36,714 nucleotides of DNA from Halopseudomonas aestusnigri (lineage in GTDB: Bacteria > Pseudomonadota > Gammaproteobacteria > Pseudomonadales > Pseudomonadaceae): the NCBI RefSeq assembly GCF_002197985.1, contig NZ_NBYK01000019.1:1-36714 (forward strand), written 5' to 3'. Positions within the stretch are counted from its first letter, which is position 1. Each line of letters starts with the position of its first letter. Shown piece after piece: positions 1 through 8,894 of the stretch. A program made the translations under genes and the position numbers. Under the pieces are notes generated by a model. That model saw only the letters and a program-made list of their open reading frames with translations, was not told the origin of the DNA and did no database searches.

Positions 1-1
1 T

Positions 2-1618
2 ACCGTTGATGACGGCCAGGGCGGCACCGCGACCCAGGATGTGACTGTTACCCTGACCGGCAGCAACGATGCGCCGCAGGTCACTGTTGACGCGCCTGAG
101 GGCTTTACCGAAGCGGGTGATGCTACCGCCCAGGATCTGGTGCAGTCCGGCGAGGTGCACTTTGCGGATGTCGATCTGACGGACACGATCGACGTCAGCT
201 TTGAGTCGAATGACGATATCACCTGGAGCCGCGCGGATGACAGTGTCGTAGGTACGCTGCCTGCAGGGCTGGCTCAGGCGCTGGTTGACGCATTCAGTAC
301 CGGTGCCACCGGGCTTGATAATGAAGGTAGCATTGGCTGGACGTACGATATTCGTGGCCTTGATCTGGATTTCCTCAATGCAGGAGATGAAATCAGCTTC
401 AGCTACACCGTGACAGTAGCAGACAGTCAGGGAGCGACTGATCAGGCTGTTGTGAACTTCCGGATCCTTGGCACCAACGATGCCCCAGAGGTCACCGCGC
501 GCGAGCTGAGCCGTGAGGAAACCACTGTGCAGCTGGGCGACCGCTATGCGCTCGAAGTGGACAGTCTGTTCTCCGACAAGGACTCGACGCTAAGCAGAGA
601 GGACCTGGACTTCAGCATCAGCGGACTGCCGCGCGGGCTGGTTTACAACCCGGAGACCGGCTCGATCTCAGGTTCGCCGCGCGAGCCAGGTGTATTCGAG
701 GTTCAGGTAACGGCAATTGATGCTGAGGGTGCCACCGTCTCCAGAGTGTTCGAGCTGACGGTGACTGCCGTGCCTAACGAAGCTCCTGCCAATCCGGGTC
801 CGGGCAGCACTCCGCCCGCGGCGCCCGATAGTGACTCCCAGCCGGTTGAACTCCCGCAGTCGGGTATGCCAGATGGGCTTGTCAGCGAGAGCGGCGACAC
901 GCGTGACCCGCTGGATTCCAGTGGCTTTATGCCGTCGTCCGGCCTTGGCTTCGAAAGTGTTGTTGAAGATGCCATTGGTGAAGGTAGCGAGCCGTCTGAT
1001 GATCTGCAGGGTGCGGGCAACGGTAGCGAAGGTTCATCCGAGCAGGTCATTCTGTCCGAGCCGGGCGCCATTGTGGTTCAGGTCAGAAATACCGATGGGT
1101 CAACGACCGTTCGCGCATCGGTTGACGTCAATGTAAACGAGGCAGGTCAGGTAGAGTTCAGCCAGGTTCAGCAGGATGCATTCGATGTTGTTTCTCTGGT
1201 GGTAACCAGCATCCAGAGCAATTCCGAAGGGCAGGTGGTGATCGCGATTCAGGACACCAGCACCAACGGTGGTTCCCAGCGATACGGCGGAACGCTGTCG
1301 AGTGGTGAACAGCTCCCCGGCTGGATTCAGCTGGATCCAACCACTGGGTCGGTCACCATCAGCAATCCGCCTGCTGGTCAGAAAGAGGTCAGTATCCGGG
1401 TTCAGGCGATCGGCTCCGACGGGCAGATTCGCGTGCTTGAGCTCAAGCTTGACCTTGAGGAGCTGTTCAAGCGGGCGGCCGGCGCTGATGCGGAAGCTGC
1501 GGAGCCTGTCGACGTCGAGTCAACGGGATTCATTCCGCTGAATGACCAGTTGGCTGCGGAGATCGCGGCGCGTGACCACTATGGCAGCCGACTCGTGTCG
1601 ATGCTCCAGTCAGTTTAA
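2..1618 (+). CDS. Large VCBS/cadherin-like surface adhesin, C-terminal part (5' end outside window)
   Basis: The reading frame is open from the left edge, so only the last 539 codons of a longer gene are visible. The protein shows Ig/cadherin-like repeat ends (the GSNDAP and GTNDAP signatures around residues 21-26 and 162-167 of this fragment), then a putative Ig-type domain of the kind SISGLPRGLVYNPETGSI. A Ser/Pro/Glu/Asp-rich linker follows (about bases 780-1080), then a further beta-rich region. It has no cysteine and is acidic, as expected for a secreted repeat protein. The tail ends in a short helical stretch (HYGSRLVSMLQSV). I see no RTX nonapeptides (GGxGxD type), which LapA-like adhesins usually carry near the type I secretion signal. 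The GAF-HlyD gene starts 9 bases after the stop, so the three genes probably form one operon. Adhesin is a family-level inference; ligand and export route are unknown. Confidence 0.8.
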   Translation, partial: TVDDGQGGTATQDVTVTLTGSNDAPQVTVDAPEGFTEAGDATAQDLVQSGEVHFADVDLTDTIDVSFESNDDITWSRADDSVVGTLPAGLAQALVDAFSTGATGLDNEGSIGWTYDIRGLDLDFLNAGDEISFSYTVTVADSQGATDQAVVNFRILGTNDAPEVTARELSREETTVQLGDRYALEVDSLFSDKDSTLSREDLDFSISGLPRGLVYNPETGSISGSPREPGVFEVQVTAIDAEGATVSRVFELTVTAVPNEAPANPGPGSTPPAAPDSDSQPVELPQSGMPDGLVSESGDTRDPLDSSGFMPSSGLGFESVVEDAIGEGSEPSDDLQGAGNGSEGSSEQVILSEPGAIVVQVRNTDGSTTVRASVDVNVNEAGQVEFSQVQQDAFDVVSLVVTSIQSNSEGQVVIAIQDTSTNGGSQRYGGTLSSGEQLPGWIQLDPTTGSVTISNPPAGQKEVSIRVQAIGSDGQIRVLELKLDLEELFKRAAGADAEAAEPVDVESTGFIPLNDQLAAEIAARDHYGSRLVSMLQSV

Positions 1619-1627
1619 GGGGTATTG

Positions 1628-2974
1628 GTGAGCGATACTGTCGCGGCCCTTTTGGGGCTTGAACAGCAACTGCGCAAGGCTGAAAGCCTTGCGCAGTTGT
1701 TTTATACATTGGTCAATCAGACACATACCTGCGTGCCTTACACCCAGAGCGTTTTGCTGGTCGGTGAGCGCATTCAGCGGCCGCATGTCGTTGCCGCGTC
1801 TGATTTGCCTACTGTTGATTACACCTCACCCTACATCGCCTGGGTTGAGCAATTGGCGCGTTTTGTAAATGGACAGGGGAGCCCGGAGAATCAGACCCAG
1901 CTGAGGCCGGCTGATCTGAGCGCGGACCTTGCCAACGAATGGCGAGAGCTTGGCCTTCCTGACCATATCCTTTGGCAACCGCTGCGGATCGAGGCCAGAA
2001 ATGGCGAGGTCGCAGGCGTTTTGCTTCTTCTGCGAGACAAAAACTGGAGCGAGGCCGAGCAGAGTGTGCTGCAGCATCTGGCGGGGAGTGCCGGGCACGC
2101 GCTCTTTGCGCTGCGTCGCGGTCAGCAGTTCACTCGTTTGAAAAGCAATCTGCAGCACCGCAAGGTGTGGCTGGCCAGCCTGTTGGCGGTTCTGCTGATA
2201 ATGCTGCTACCGGTGCGCCTGAGTACCCTGGCGCCGGTTGAAGTGGTACCGAAGTCTCCCCATGTTGTTGCAGCCCCCCTGGAAGGGGTGGTCAGGCAGG
2301 TAGCGGTAAAGCCCAATCAGCAGGTGCGCCCGGGCGACGTGCTGATCGAGCTTGAGCAAAGTGAGCTTGCCAGCAAGGAGGCGGTTGCCAGGCAGGCGTT
2401 ATCCGTTGCCGAGGCCGAGTTGAAAACGGTTCAGCAGGGCGGCTTTCTGGATCCCACGCAGAAAGCCAGGCTCGCCGAGCTGGAAGCGCAGGTTCGTTTG
2501 AGACAGGCCGAGTGGCAGTTTGCCCGGGATCAGCTGGAACGCTCGGTGATAACGGCTGACCGGCCGGGTGTTGCGGTACTCGACAACCCGGATGACTGGA
2601 AGGGCCGGCCTGTGAGGGTAGGGGAACGGATTATGCAGGTTGCGGATCCGACCCAGGTGGAGTTCAGAATCATGCTGCCGGTCAAGGATTCGATTTCCCT
2701 GGTATCGGGATCGGAGGTAAGGGTTTTTCTCGACAATGATCCTCTGCATGCCTGGTCGGCACAGCTGAGTGAGTCCGGTTACGAACCACAGACGACGCCG
2801 GATCAGCAGCTGGCCTACCGTCTGATCGCACAGCTCAGCGAGTCTGAGCGGCAGGCAGAGCCTCCCCGTGTTGGCCTGCGTGGTACCGCCAAGGTGTACG
2901 GTGAGAAGGTGAGCATCTTCTTCTACCTGTTTCGCCGCCCCATTACCTCGGTTCGGCAGTGGCTGGGATGGTAG
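1628..2974 (+). CDS. GAF-domain HlyD-type membrane-fusion/adaptor protein
   Basis: The 448-residue protein has an N-terminal GAF-like region (about residues 20-165), one transmembrane segment (about 180-200, LLAVLLIMLLPV), a lipoyl/barrel-sandwich half (APLEGVVRQVAVKPNQQVRPGD), a coiled-coil hairpin (about 245-308) and the return half followed by a beta domain. This order puts the GAF domain in the cytoplasm and the HlyD adaptor in the periplasm. HlyD adaptors normally bridge an inner-membrane transporter to a TolC-like channel; no transporter or TolC gene is visible here. I chose the GTG at 1628 because AAGGGG (1617-1622) lies five bases upstream; a TTG at 1625 is too close to it. The next gene overlaps its 3' end, which suggests translational coupling. 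The role in adhesin export is inferred from position. Confidence 0.8.
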   Translation: MSDTVAALLGLEQQLRKAESLAQLFYTLVNQTHTCVPYTQSVLLVGERIQRPHVVAASDLPTVDYTSPYIAWVEQLARFVNGQGSPENQTQLRPADLSADLANEWRELGLPDHILWQPLRIEARNGEVAGVLLLLRDKNWSEAEQSVLQHLAGSAGHALFALRRGQQFTRLKSNLQHRKVWLASLLAVLLIMLLPVRLSTLAPVEVVPKSPHVVAAPLEGVVRQVAVKPNQQVRPGDVLIELEQSELASKEAVARQALSVAEAELKTVQQGGFLDPTQKARLAELEAQVRLRQAEWQFARDQLERSVITADRPGVAVLDNPDDWKGRPVRVGERIMQVADPTQVEFRIMLPVKDSISLVSGSEVRVFLDNDPLHAWSAQLSESGYEPQTTPDQQLAYRLIAQLSESERQAEPPRVGLRGTAKVYGEKVSIFFYLFRRPITSVRQWLGW

Positions 2975-5079
2975 AGTTCAGGCTACCTGCACTCAGGCAG
3001 GACCTGAAGCTGCTGCCGGGAGGGCATGACGAAGATGGTGCGCCACGTTATCTGCTGCATGATCGAGTGCGTAACCGTTATTTCACCCTGTCGATAGACG
3101 CCCTGGCGCTGATTCGCCACTGGCAGCCAGGCCGCACGCTGGAAGAGATGCATGCATTTCTGCAGGCCCGAGGGCTGGATCATGCGGTCGAGGAGATTCG
3201 CGCGTTTTCCGATTTTCTGATTGCAAACAACCTGGTGCTTGCCCGCAGCAACGGCGCCAGTGACGCTTTTTATCGTCAACAGCAGGGCAGCCGGCCCAGT
3301 GTCTTGCAATGGTTACTGCATAACTATCTGTTTATTCGAATCCCGCTGTTTCGGCCTGACAACTGGCTGAATAAAGTCGGTCCGAAGCTGTCATGGCTGC
3401 TCGGCAGTACTGCACATCGGATCGTTATGGTTCTCGGAGTCCTGGGCGGCCTGCTGGTGCTGCGCCAATGGGACGAGTTCAGTGCGACTTTTCTTTACTT
3501 CTTCAGCCTGGAAGGGTTTCTGCTTTACGGTCTGACGCTGGTGCTGGTCAAGAGTGCCCATGAATTGGGGCATGCGCTGGTATCGCAAAGACTGGGTTGC
3601 AGAGTGGCATCCATGGGCGTCGCATTCCTGGTGATGTTTCCAGTGCTGTATACCGATACCACGGATGCCTGGAAGCTGCAGTCCCGTCGTGATCGCCTGC
3701 GTATTGTCACTGCTGGCGTCCGAACAGAGCTTTATCTCGCGCTCATTGCCACGTTTCTGTGGGGTGTCCTGCCGGATGGTTCGCTGCGCAGTGCCGCGTT
3801 TTTTATTGCGACTACCAGTTGGGTTACCTCTGTCCTGGTCAACATCAGTCCGTTTATGCGGTTTGACGGGTACTACGCGTTTTCCGACTTGATTGGGGTA
3901 GAGAACCTTCAGCAGCGTGCGTTCGAACTCGGACGCTGGCGGTTGCGTCGCTGGCTATGGGGGCTCAATGATCCGCTGCCGGAGCCGATGCCCCGTCGAC
4001 GCGCACGGCTGCTGATCCTCTATGCCTGGGGCACATGGCTGTACCGCTTTTTCCTGTTCCTGGGTATTGCTCTGCTGGTGTATCACTTTTTCTTCAAGGT
4101 GCTTGGCATCTTTCTATTCATTGTCGAGGTGCTCTGGTTCATCGTCATGCCCATATTCAAGGAAGTACGTACGTGGCGAGAGCGTCGCGCTGATTTTCAC
4201 TGGACAGGCTGGCGATTGGTCGGGTGGGCACTGCCATTGCTGGCGCTAGTCTGGATGTTGCTGCCCTTGTCGGTTGATGTTCGGCTGCCATCCGTCTTGC
4301 GTGCTCAGCAGGTGCAAGCGCTGTTTGCGTCGGAGCCGGCTCAGGTAGTGGCGGTTCACGTGCAGTCCGGCGATCAGGTGACGGCGGGTCAGGTACTTGT
4401 GCAATTGCAGTCGCCGGAACTCAGGCAGCAAGTGCAGGAAACGCTGGAACAGCTTCAGCTGGTTCGCCTGAAGCTCTCTCGTCAGTCGACTTTTCGTGAT
4501 GACCAGGTCGCTCAGGCGGTCAACCTTGAGCGTCTGCAGCAGTTGAATGAGCAGTTGGCCGGGTTGCGCCAGCGGGAGGCGAAGCTGGTCGTCAGGGCTC
4601 CGATCAACGGTTTTGTCGGCGCCATGGCAAGCCTGTCTGACAACCAGTGGATCGGACGCGATGAGCCGATTCTTACACTGGTCAACAGTGACCAACTGAT
4701 CATTGAAGGATTGGTAAACGAGCGTTATCTGACCTCTCTTGAGCACGGGCAGGTCGGTGTATTTGTCGCATCCTCGGGTGAGGGCGAGCGAATACCTGTG
4801 CGGGTTGCACAAATCGATATCAGCGCTGTTCCGGCGTTGCCCTACGCAGAGCTCGGCTCTGACGCGGGCGGCCCTATCGCGGCACGACTCAAGGATGACC
4901 GGCTGATACCGGAAGCCGCACATTATCGCGTTGAAATGACGCTTGAAGGCCCTGTACCCGAGGCTCTTCGACAGAAAAGGGAGGTCGGCGTGGCCGTCAT
5001 TGAAGGCAAGCCACGTAGTGCATTGCTGCATCAGTTGCAGCGTCTGATGGCGCTGTTCATCAGAGAGTCCGGATTCTGA
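2968..5079 (+). CDS. PqqD-like domain / site-2 (M50) zinc metalloprotease / HlyD-type fusion protein
   Basis: The 703-residue protein has three parts. Residues about 5-95 resemble a PqqD-like winged helix (start LPALRQDLKL, then a YLLHDRVRNRYFTLSIDAL strand pattern), the fold used as a peptide-recognition element in RiPP systems. The middle is a polytopic M50 protease with HELGH at 198-202 inside a membrane helix and the second motif NISPF...RFDGYY (292-302, Asp about 300), so the zinc-site residues are present. After the last membrane helix (about 425-443) comes a barrel-sandwich/coiled-coil HlyD region (SGDQVTAGQVLVQLQSPEL). Such proteins are often annotated as putative peptide zinc metalloproteases. 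The ATG overlaps the upstream gene by seven bases; a GTG at 2959 is an alternative. It may process or help export the adhesin; that is inference from the operon. Confidence 0.82.
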   Translation: MVEFRLPALRQDLKLLPGGHDEDGAPRYLLHDRVRNRYFTLSIDALALIRHWQPGRTLEEMHAFLQARGLDHAVEEIRAFSDFLIANNLVLARSNGASDAFYRQQQGSRPSVLQWLLHNYLFIRIPLFRPDNWLNKVGPKLSWLLGSTAHRIVMVLGVLGGLLVLRQWDEFSATFLYFFSLEGFLLYGLTLVLVKSAHELGHALVSQRLGCRVASMGVAFLVMFPVLYTDTTDAWKLQSRRDRLRIVTAGVRTELYLALIATFLWGVLPDGSLRSAAFFIATTSWVTSVLVNISPFMRFDGYYAFSDLIGVENLQQRAFELGRWRLRRWLWGLNDPLPEPMPRRRARLLILYAWGTWLYRFFLFLGIALLVYHFFFKVLGIFLFIVEVLWFIVMPIFKEVRTWRERRADFHWTGWRLVGWALPLLALVWMLLPLSVDVRLPSVLRAQQVQALFASEPAQVVAVHVQSGDQVTAGQVLVQLQSPELRQQVQETLEQLQLVRLKLSRQSTFRDDQVAQAVNLERLQQLNEQLAGLRQREAKLVVRAPINGFVGAMASLSDNQWIGRDEPILTLVNSDQLIIEGLVNERYLTSLEHGQVGVFVASSGEGERIPVRVAQIDISAVPALPYAELGSDAGGPIAARLKDDRLIPEAAHYRVEMTLEGPVPEALRQKREVGVAVIEGKPRSALLHQLQRLMALFIRESGF

Positions 5080-5182
5080 AGCGATGAGTTCCGCGCGTCA
5101 GTACTGGTCAAAGATGATCAACGCCTGCTTGGACTGGTCAAGTATGCCTGGCTCGGATAAGCCGGCGCCGCGCGGTAACCGA

Positions 5183-6505
5183 TCAGTTGCCGAGTTTCGA
5201 TTGCTGCAGATAGTCGGTCGCCAGCATGCTCAGCGTTCGTATGCCGGTCACCAGCGCGGCGTCGTCAACCATGAACCCGGGGGAATGATTCGGCGCGGCC
5301 TTGCCCATCTGCTCCATTGGCGTTACACCCAAAAAGACAAACAGGCCCGGTGCTTGGTTGGCATAGAACGAGAAGTCTTCCGAGCCGGTAACCATTGGCG
5401 ATACCATCACGCGATCCTGCGCTGCTCGGCGCAGGGTCGGCACCATGCGCTCGGTCAGCTCGGGGTTGTTGGTGGTGGTCAGGTAGCTGTCGATGATTTT
5501 TACCTCGGCGCTGGCTCCTGCCGCCTCCGCGATTCCCTTGGCAGTGCGCTCGACTCGCTCATTGACCTGCTGCTGTACGTCATCGCCAAAGGTACGTACG
5601 GTACCGGTCATGACCACTTCTTCCGGAATGATGTTGTGACGCGTGCCGCCGTTGATGGTGCCGATGGTGACCACTGCCGGGGCGGGCATGATATTGGTTT
5701 GTCGGCTGACGACGGTCTGCAGTCCGTTGATGATCTGCGCACTGGTCGTGATCGGATCGACACCATCCCAGGGTTGCGCTCCGTGGGTTTGCTTGCCCTG
5801 AACGCGGATATGCAAGTCGCCGGAACTGGCCATCACCGGGCCGCTGCGATAGCCGATCAGGCCGGTAGGCATGGCAGAGCTGACGTGCAACCCAAAGACG
5901 GCATCTACCTGCGGATTCTTCATCACACCCGCTTCCACCATTTGTCGGGCACCGAAGTGACGCTCGCCGTCGTAGGCGTAGTTGCTAGGCCCCTCTTCAG
6001 CAGGCTGAAAGATGAACTTTACGCTGCCAGGCAGCTCATCCTTTACGCTGGCCAGTAACTCGGCGGTCGCCATCAGGATGGCAACATGGGCGTCATGGCC
6101 ACAGGCGTGCATGACGGGGCGTTCCTCGCCCAGGTACTGTTGGCGTACTTCAGACGCGAATGGCAGGCCGGTTGCCTCCAGCACAGGCAAGGCATCCATG
6201 TCGGCGCGCAAGGCGACCACCGGCCCTGGCTTGCCGCCGTTCAGCAGTCCGACGACCCCAGTCGTACCAACACCAGTCTGTACTTCCATGCCAAGCCGTC
6301 GCAGGTGTTCTGCTACCAGCGCAGCAGTGCGATATTCCTGGTTGCCCAGTTCCGGATGCTGATGAATATCCTGGCGCCAGGCAATGGCTTTGGGCTGCAT
6401 AGCCTCGGCGCCGTGCATCAAGCGCTCGTCGAGAGCGCTGTCAGCAGCGTTGGCTGTCAGAGCCAGGGGTAGAAACAGTGCACAGAGCAGTGGGTTGCGG
6501 CGCAT
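5183..6505 (-). CDS. M20D-family amidohydrolase (hippurate/IAA-amino-acid hydrolase-like), exported
   Basis: The 440-residue protein is a metal-dependent amidohydrolase of the M20 peptidase family, which removes acyl groups from N-acyl amino acids or related amides. It begins with a signal peptide (LLCALFLPLALTANA, cleavage near residue 20), so it should act in the periplasm. Family motifs are present: the DIHQHPEL start (46-53), ALRADMDALP (98-107), the metal-binding HACGHDAH (133-140) and the catalytic-Glu segment QPAEEGP (167-173), followed by the small dimerisation domain. Its start codon lies inside the 3' end of the upstream AraC-like reading frame, so the two are closely coupled or the AraC tail is aberrant. 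It converges on the S2P gene with about 100 empty bases between. The substrate cannot be told from the sequence. Confidence 0.9.
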   Translation of the reverse strand: MRRNPLLCALFLPLALTANAADSALDERLMHGAEAMQPKAIAWRQDIHQHPELGNQEYRTAALVAEHLRRLGMEVQTGVGTTGVVGLLNGGKPGPVVALRADMDALPVLEATGLPFASEVRQQYLGEERPVMHACGHDAHVAILMATAELLASVKDELPGSVKFIFQPAEEGPSNYAYDGERHFGARQMVEAGVMKNPQVDAVFGLHVSSAMPTGLIGYRSGPVMASSGDLHIRVQGKQTHGAQPWDGVDPITTSAQIINGLQTVVSRQTNIMPAPAVVTIGTINGGTRHNIIPEEVVMTGTVRTFGDDVQQQVNERVERTAKGIAEAAGASAEVKIIDSYLTTTNNPELTERMVPTLRRAAQDRVMVSPMVTGSEDFSFYANQAPGLFVFLGVTPMEQMGKAAPNHSPGFMVDDAALVTGIRTLSMLATDYLQQSKLGN

Positions 6506-7528
6506 GGATAAGGTCTCTTGTTATGGTGGTTTCGGAAATAAGACGTGAGCGCAGTTGAGCAGGCGAGCAGTTGAACCAAAGACGAAACTGTCGATAAAAC
6601 TGACTGGTCTGGCGATAGCCGAGTAAAAGCGCGAGGGTGTCGTCGGCGTGCTCGGTGCGCAAATACTCCAGACACAGCTGTTGGCGAACTCTGGCAAGTA
6701 GTGTGCTGAATGGTTGTTGTTCGGCGGTCAGTCTGCGCTGCAGGGTACGAGGCGCTACCGCCAGCAGGCTGGCGCAGCGAGAAATTTGGGTGTCACCGCG
6801 GGGCAGCAGCGCGGCCATCAGCAACTGCACGGACTCACTCCAGCGGTGGTCAACACTGGAGCGAATCAATTGACGCTCCCTACGTGCAAGGCGCGCGATA
6901 TTGGGCTTCGGGGTATTCAGAGCACGGGCCAGTTCCAGCGCAGCAAAGCGGAGTTCAAGGCGTTGCGGGCCTGTGAGATTAGCCACTGGGAGACGTAACA
7001 GGCGTCGGCAGACCGTTCGCGCCTCTTCAGACAAACCGGCGAGGGCTGCGCTGGCCTGCTGAAGACCCAGCCCCTGGCAGGTGCGCATTACCGCATAAAC
7101 ACCGCAAGCAATTGCTGTTCGCTGGCTTGGGCCGCAGGGTTGGCCGTTACGACGATACTAGCCAGGCCGCCGTGTTGCTTCAGGGCCAAACTGGCCAGAT
7201 CGCTGTTTTGCTGGATATAGCGCCTGCTCAGATTTATCGCATCACGCAAGGTACGGGCGTTTCCGAGATAGGTGCCCGCGAGGAAGGTTTGGGTATAGTT
7301 CAGATGGCTGAAGGCACGAACCAATAGCCAAGGTTCTTGCTGTTCCTCGGCCAGCTCTGTCACCAATTGACGGACGGCTGCCAGCGGCACTCGTTGCGTC
7401 TTGGGCCAAACCGCCAACTGGTTACGTTGCAGCGCTGCTTCCAGGCTGCTGACCGGCACCACGGCACGCAGGCCCTTGATGATTTTTTCGAGGTGCTCGC
7501 TGGAAGCGCTGGGCGCAGGCCTTGCCAT
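6441..7528 (-). pseudogene. AraC-family transcriptional regulator split over two reading frames
   Basis: The N-terminal part (7528 down to 7088) carries the first half of an arabinose-binding-like sensor domain (FSHLNYTQTFLAGTYLGNAR). It stops in a TAATG at 7088, where a second frame begins and runs to 6441. That frame holds the rest of the sensor domain and a full AraC helix-turn-helix domain (CASLLAVAPRTLQRRL, then LLGYRQTSQFYRQFRLW). Joined, the parts give roughly the expected family length, so I read this as one gene broken by a frame change. A coupled two-gene form restarting at the overlapping ATG, or a sequence error, remains possible. The first part could start further upstream (GTG at 7615). 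The C-terminal frame runs about 35 residues past the usual family end and 65 bases into the M20 gene, which may mark a second defect. Confidence 0.7.
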
Positions 7529-7640
7529 GGTGTTGATCAACCGTGCTGCTGTTGGATGTGCCCAGTGTCGCGAGCCCACTGCCACCATACAAGTGCGAAT
7601 CACGCCATCCTGCACGCGGACTCTCGATGGCTGACTCTGT

Positions 7641-8573
7641 TCAGGCCAGTTGATAGCGCCCGTCGTATTCGACTAGCCGGCCATCAGCCAACAGCTCGGC
7701 CAGATGCTGGCTGATGGTTCTCCGCTCAGCACCTTCAACCCAGGCGGCGTCGTAACCCGGCGGGTAGAGCAGACGCTCTTGCACCAGTTCCTCCAGCGTG
7801 CGGGGGCCGCTCTTCAGCATGTTGCAGAGCTTCTGTTCGCGCTCGTCAAGCTTGCCCGTGAAGGTCGCAAGATCACGCAGAAAGTGCGCGCGGTCGGTGT
7901 AGATGCCGCGATGGTGCGAGGTGACCCAAACCTTGGCGGGGAGCTGTGCGACCGCCGCCAGGCTGCGCCGAAAGTCCGCAAGGTTGGAGCAGGCGTCGCC
8001 GTAGTAGGGGCCGAAGCCGGTCAGGTCGATATCACCGATAAACAGAACATCTTCGGGCTCGATCAGCAGGGCGCAATGGCCCGCGGTGTGGCCGGGCAGG
8101 TGGAAGGCGGTGATACGGTTGCTGCCCAGATCCCAGACTGCACCGTCCTCATAGCCAATGGCGTCCGGGCGCGGGGTGTAATGGAATTTGCGCTCAAAGT
8201 TGGCGCGCATTTCGGCGGCCTGGCGCGGATCCATGTTGCCGTATGCCGCCATCATGCCGTCCCAGTTCTGCACGGTGGGCAAGTCGTTGATATGAGCATG
8301 GACCGGCACATTGGGCAGCCGGTGCAGGCCAGCTATGTGATCTTCATGTACATGCCCGAGCACCACCAGTTCGGTTTCGTCGAAGGCGGTACCGATATGG
8401 TTGGAAACCAGCGGGGTATCGAACGCGGCGCGTACTTCGCTGCCGCGAATCAGGATCTGGTTACCGTCCGGGTACTTGCCGCTGCGCTCGCCGAAGTAGA
8501 CGGAGACACGACCGAAGCTGCGATGGCTGACGGGGTGCTTGGCGTGTTCTTGAGCAGGCATACGGGTGTCCAT
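7641..8573 (-). CDS. MBL-fold metallo-hydrolase with C-terminal winged-helix region
   Basis: The 310-residue protein has the metallo-beta-lactamase signature HVHEDH (74-79), a second metal histidine in FHLPGHTAGH, the bridging aspartate in FIGDIDLTG, and a late histidine in VTSHHRG. These make up a complete dinuclear metal site. The C-terminal 70 residues (MLKSGPRTLEELVQERLL to the end) resemble the winged-helix tail seen in LACTB2-like and other hydrolytic MBL proteins that act on thioesters or RNA. There is no signal peptide, so it is cytoplasmic. It is the first gene of a leftward run with the AraC-like and M20 genes. The ATG at 8573 lacks a clear ribosome-binding site; the Met at residue 5 is an alternative start. 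The substrate is unknown. Confidence 0.85.
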   Translation of the reverse strand: MDTRMPAQEHAKHPVSHRSFGRVSVYFGERSGKYPDGNQILIRGSEVRAAFDTPLVSNHIGTAFDETELVVLGHVHEDHIAGLHRLPNVPVHAHINDLPTVQNWDGMMAAYGNMDPRQAAEMRANFERKFHYTPRPDAIGYEDGAVWDLGSNRITAFHLPGHTAGHCALLIEPEDVLFIGDIDLTGFGPYYGDACSNLADFRRSLAAVAQLPAKVWVTSHHRGIYTDRAHFLRDLATFTGKLDEREQKLCNMLKSGPRTLEELVQERLLYPPGYDAAWVEGAERRTISQHLAELLADGRLVEYDGRYQLA

Positions 8574-8894
8574 TATGTGCGCGGCAAAGGCGGGCGTTTG
8601 TTGTTGGACGTCCTTGTTACGGCAAGCAGCAGCGCCGCGTCAAGTTTGCGGGCGCTGGTAGCCTGGAAGAGCTGTCTCGCGAAGGGTCGTCTGAACGCCC
8701 GGATGAGCGTTCACCGCTCTAGGTTGAGGCTCGTGTCAGAATCATGTTCTGCTCTCGGTAATGGCGCTTATCAGCAGGCGCATTAATCCTTGTCGAGCCG
8801 GCAGGGTGTGCTGGATGCGCCTTGGTTGTTCGCGCCGGGGAAACCAGTAAAATGCGCTGTTCGCACTTTCCTCGTCTGTTGCTGGAGTTGCTGC
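8574..8894. other. Intergenic region between divergent MBL and TonB-receptor genes
   Basis: These 321 bases separate two divergent genes and should hold both promoters. I see no convincing -35/-10 pair, no Fur-box-like 19-mer and no supported ORF. The receptor frame is open upstream to a TTG at 8790, but that extension has no signal peptide or ribosome-binding site. Confidence 0.5.

Noticed and set aside
5084..6058. 324-codon open frame starting just after the S2P gene on the + strand
   Set aside because: Nearly all of it is antisense to the M20 amidohydrolase, and it has no ribosome-binding site of note.
7704..8786. 360-codon open frame on the + strand
   Set aside because: It is antisense to the MBL-fold hydrolase, which has a complete metal site.
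8574..8894. Possible Fur box upstream of the TonB receptor
   Set aside because: The AATGG/TTATC-like pieces near 8760 match the Fur consensus too poorly to claim iron control.
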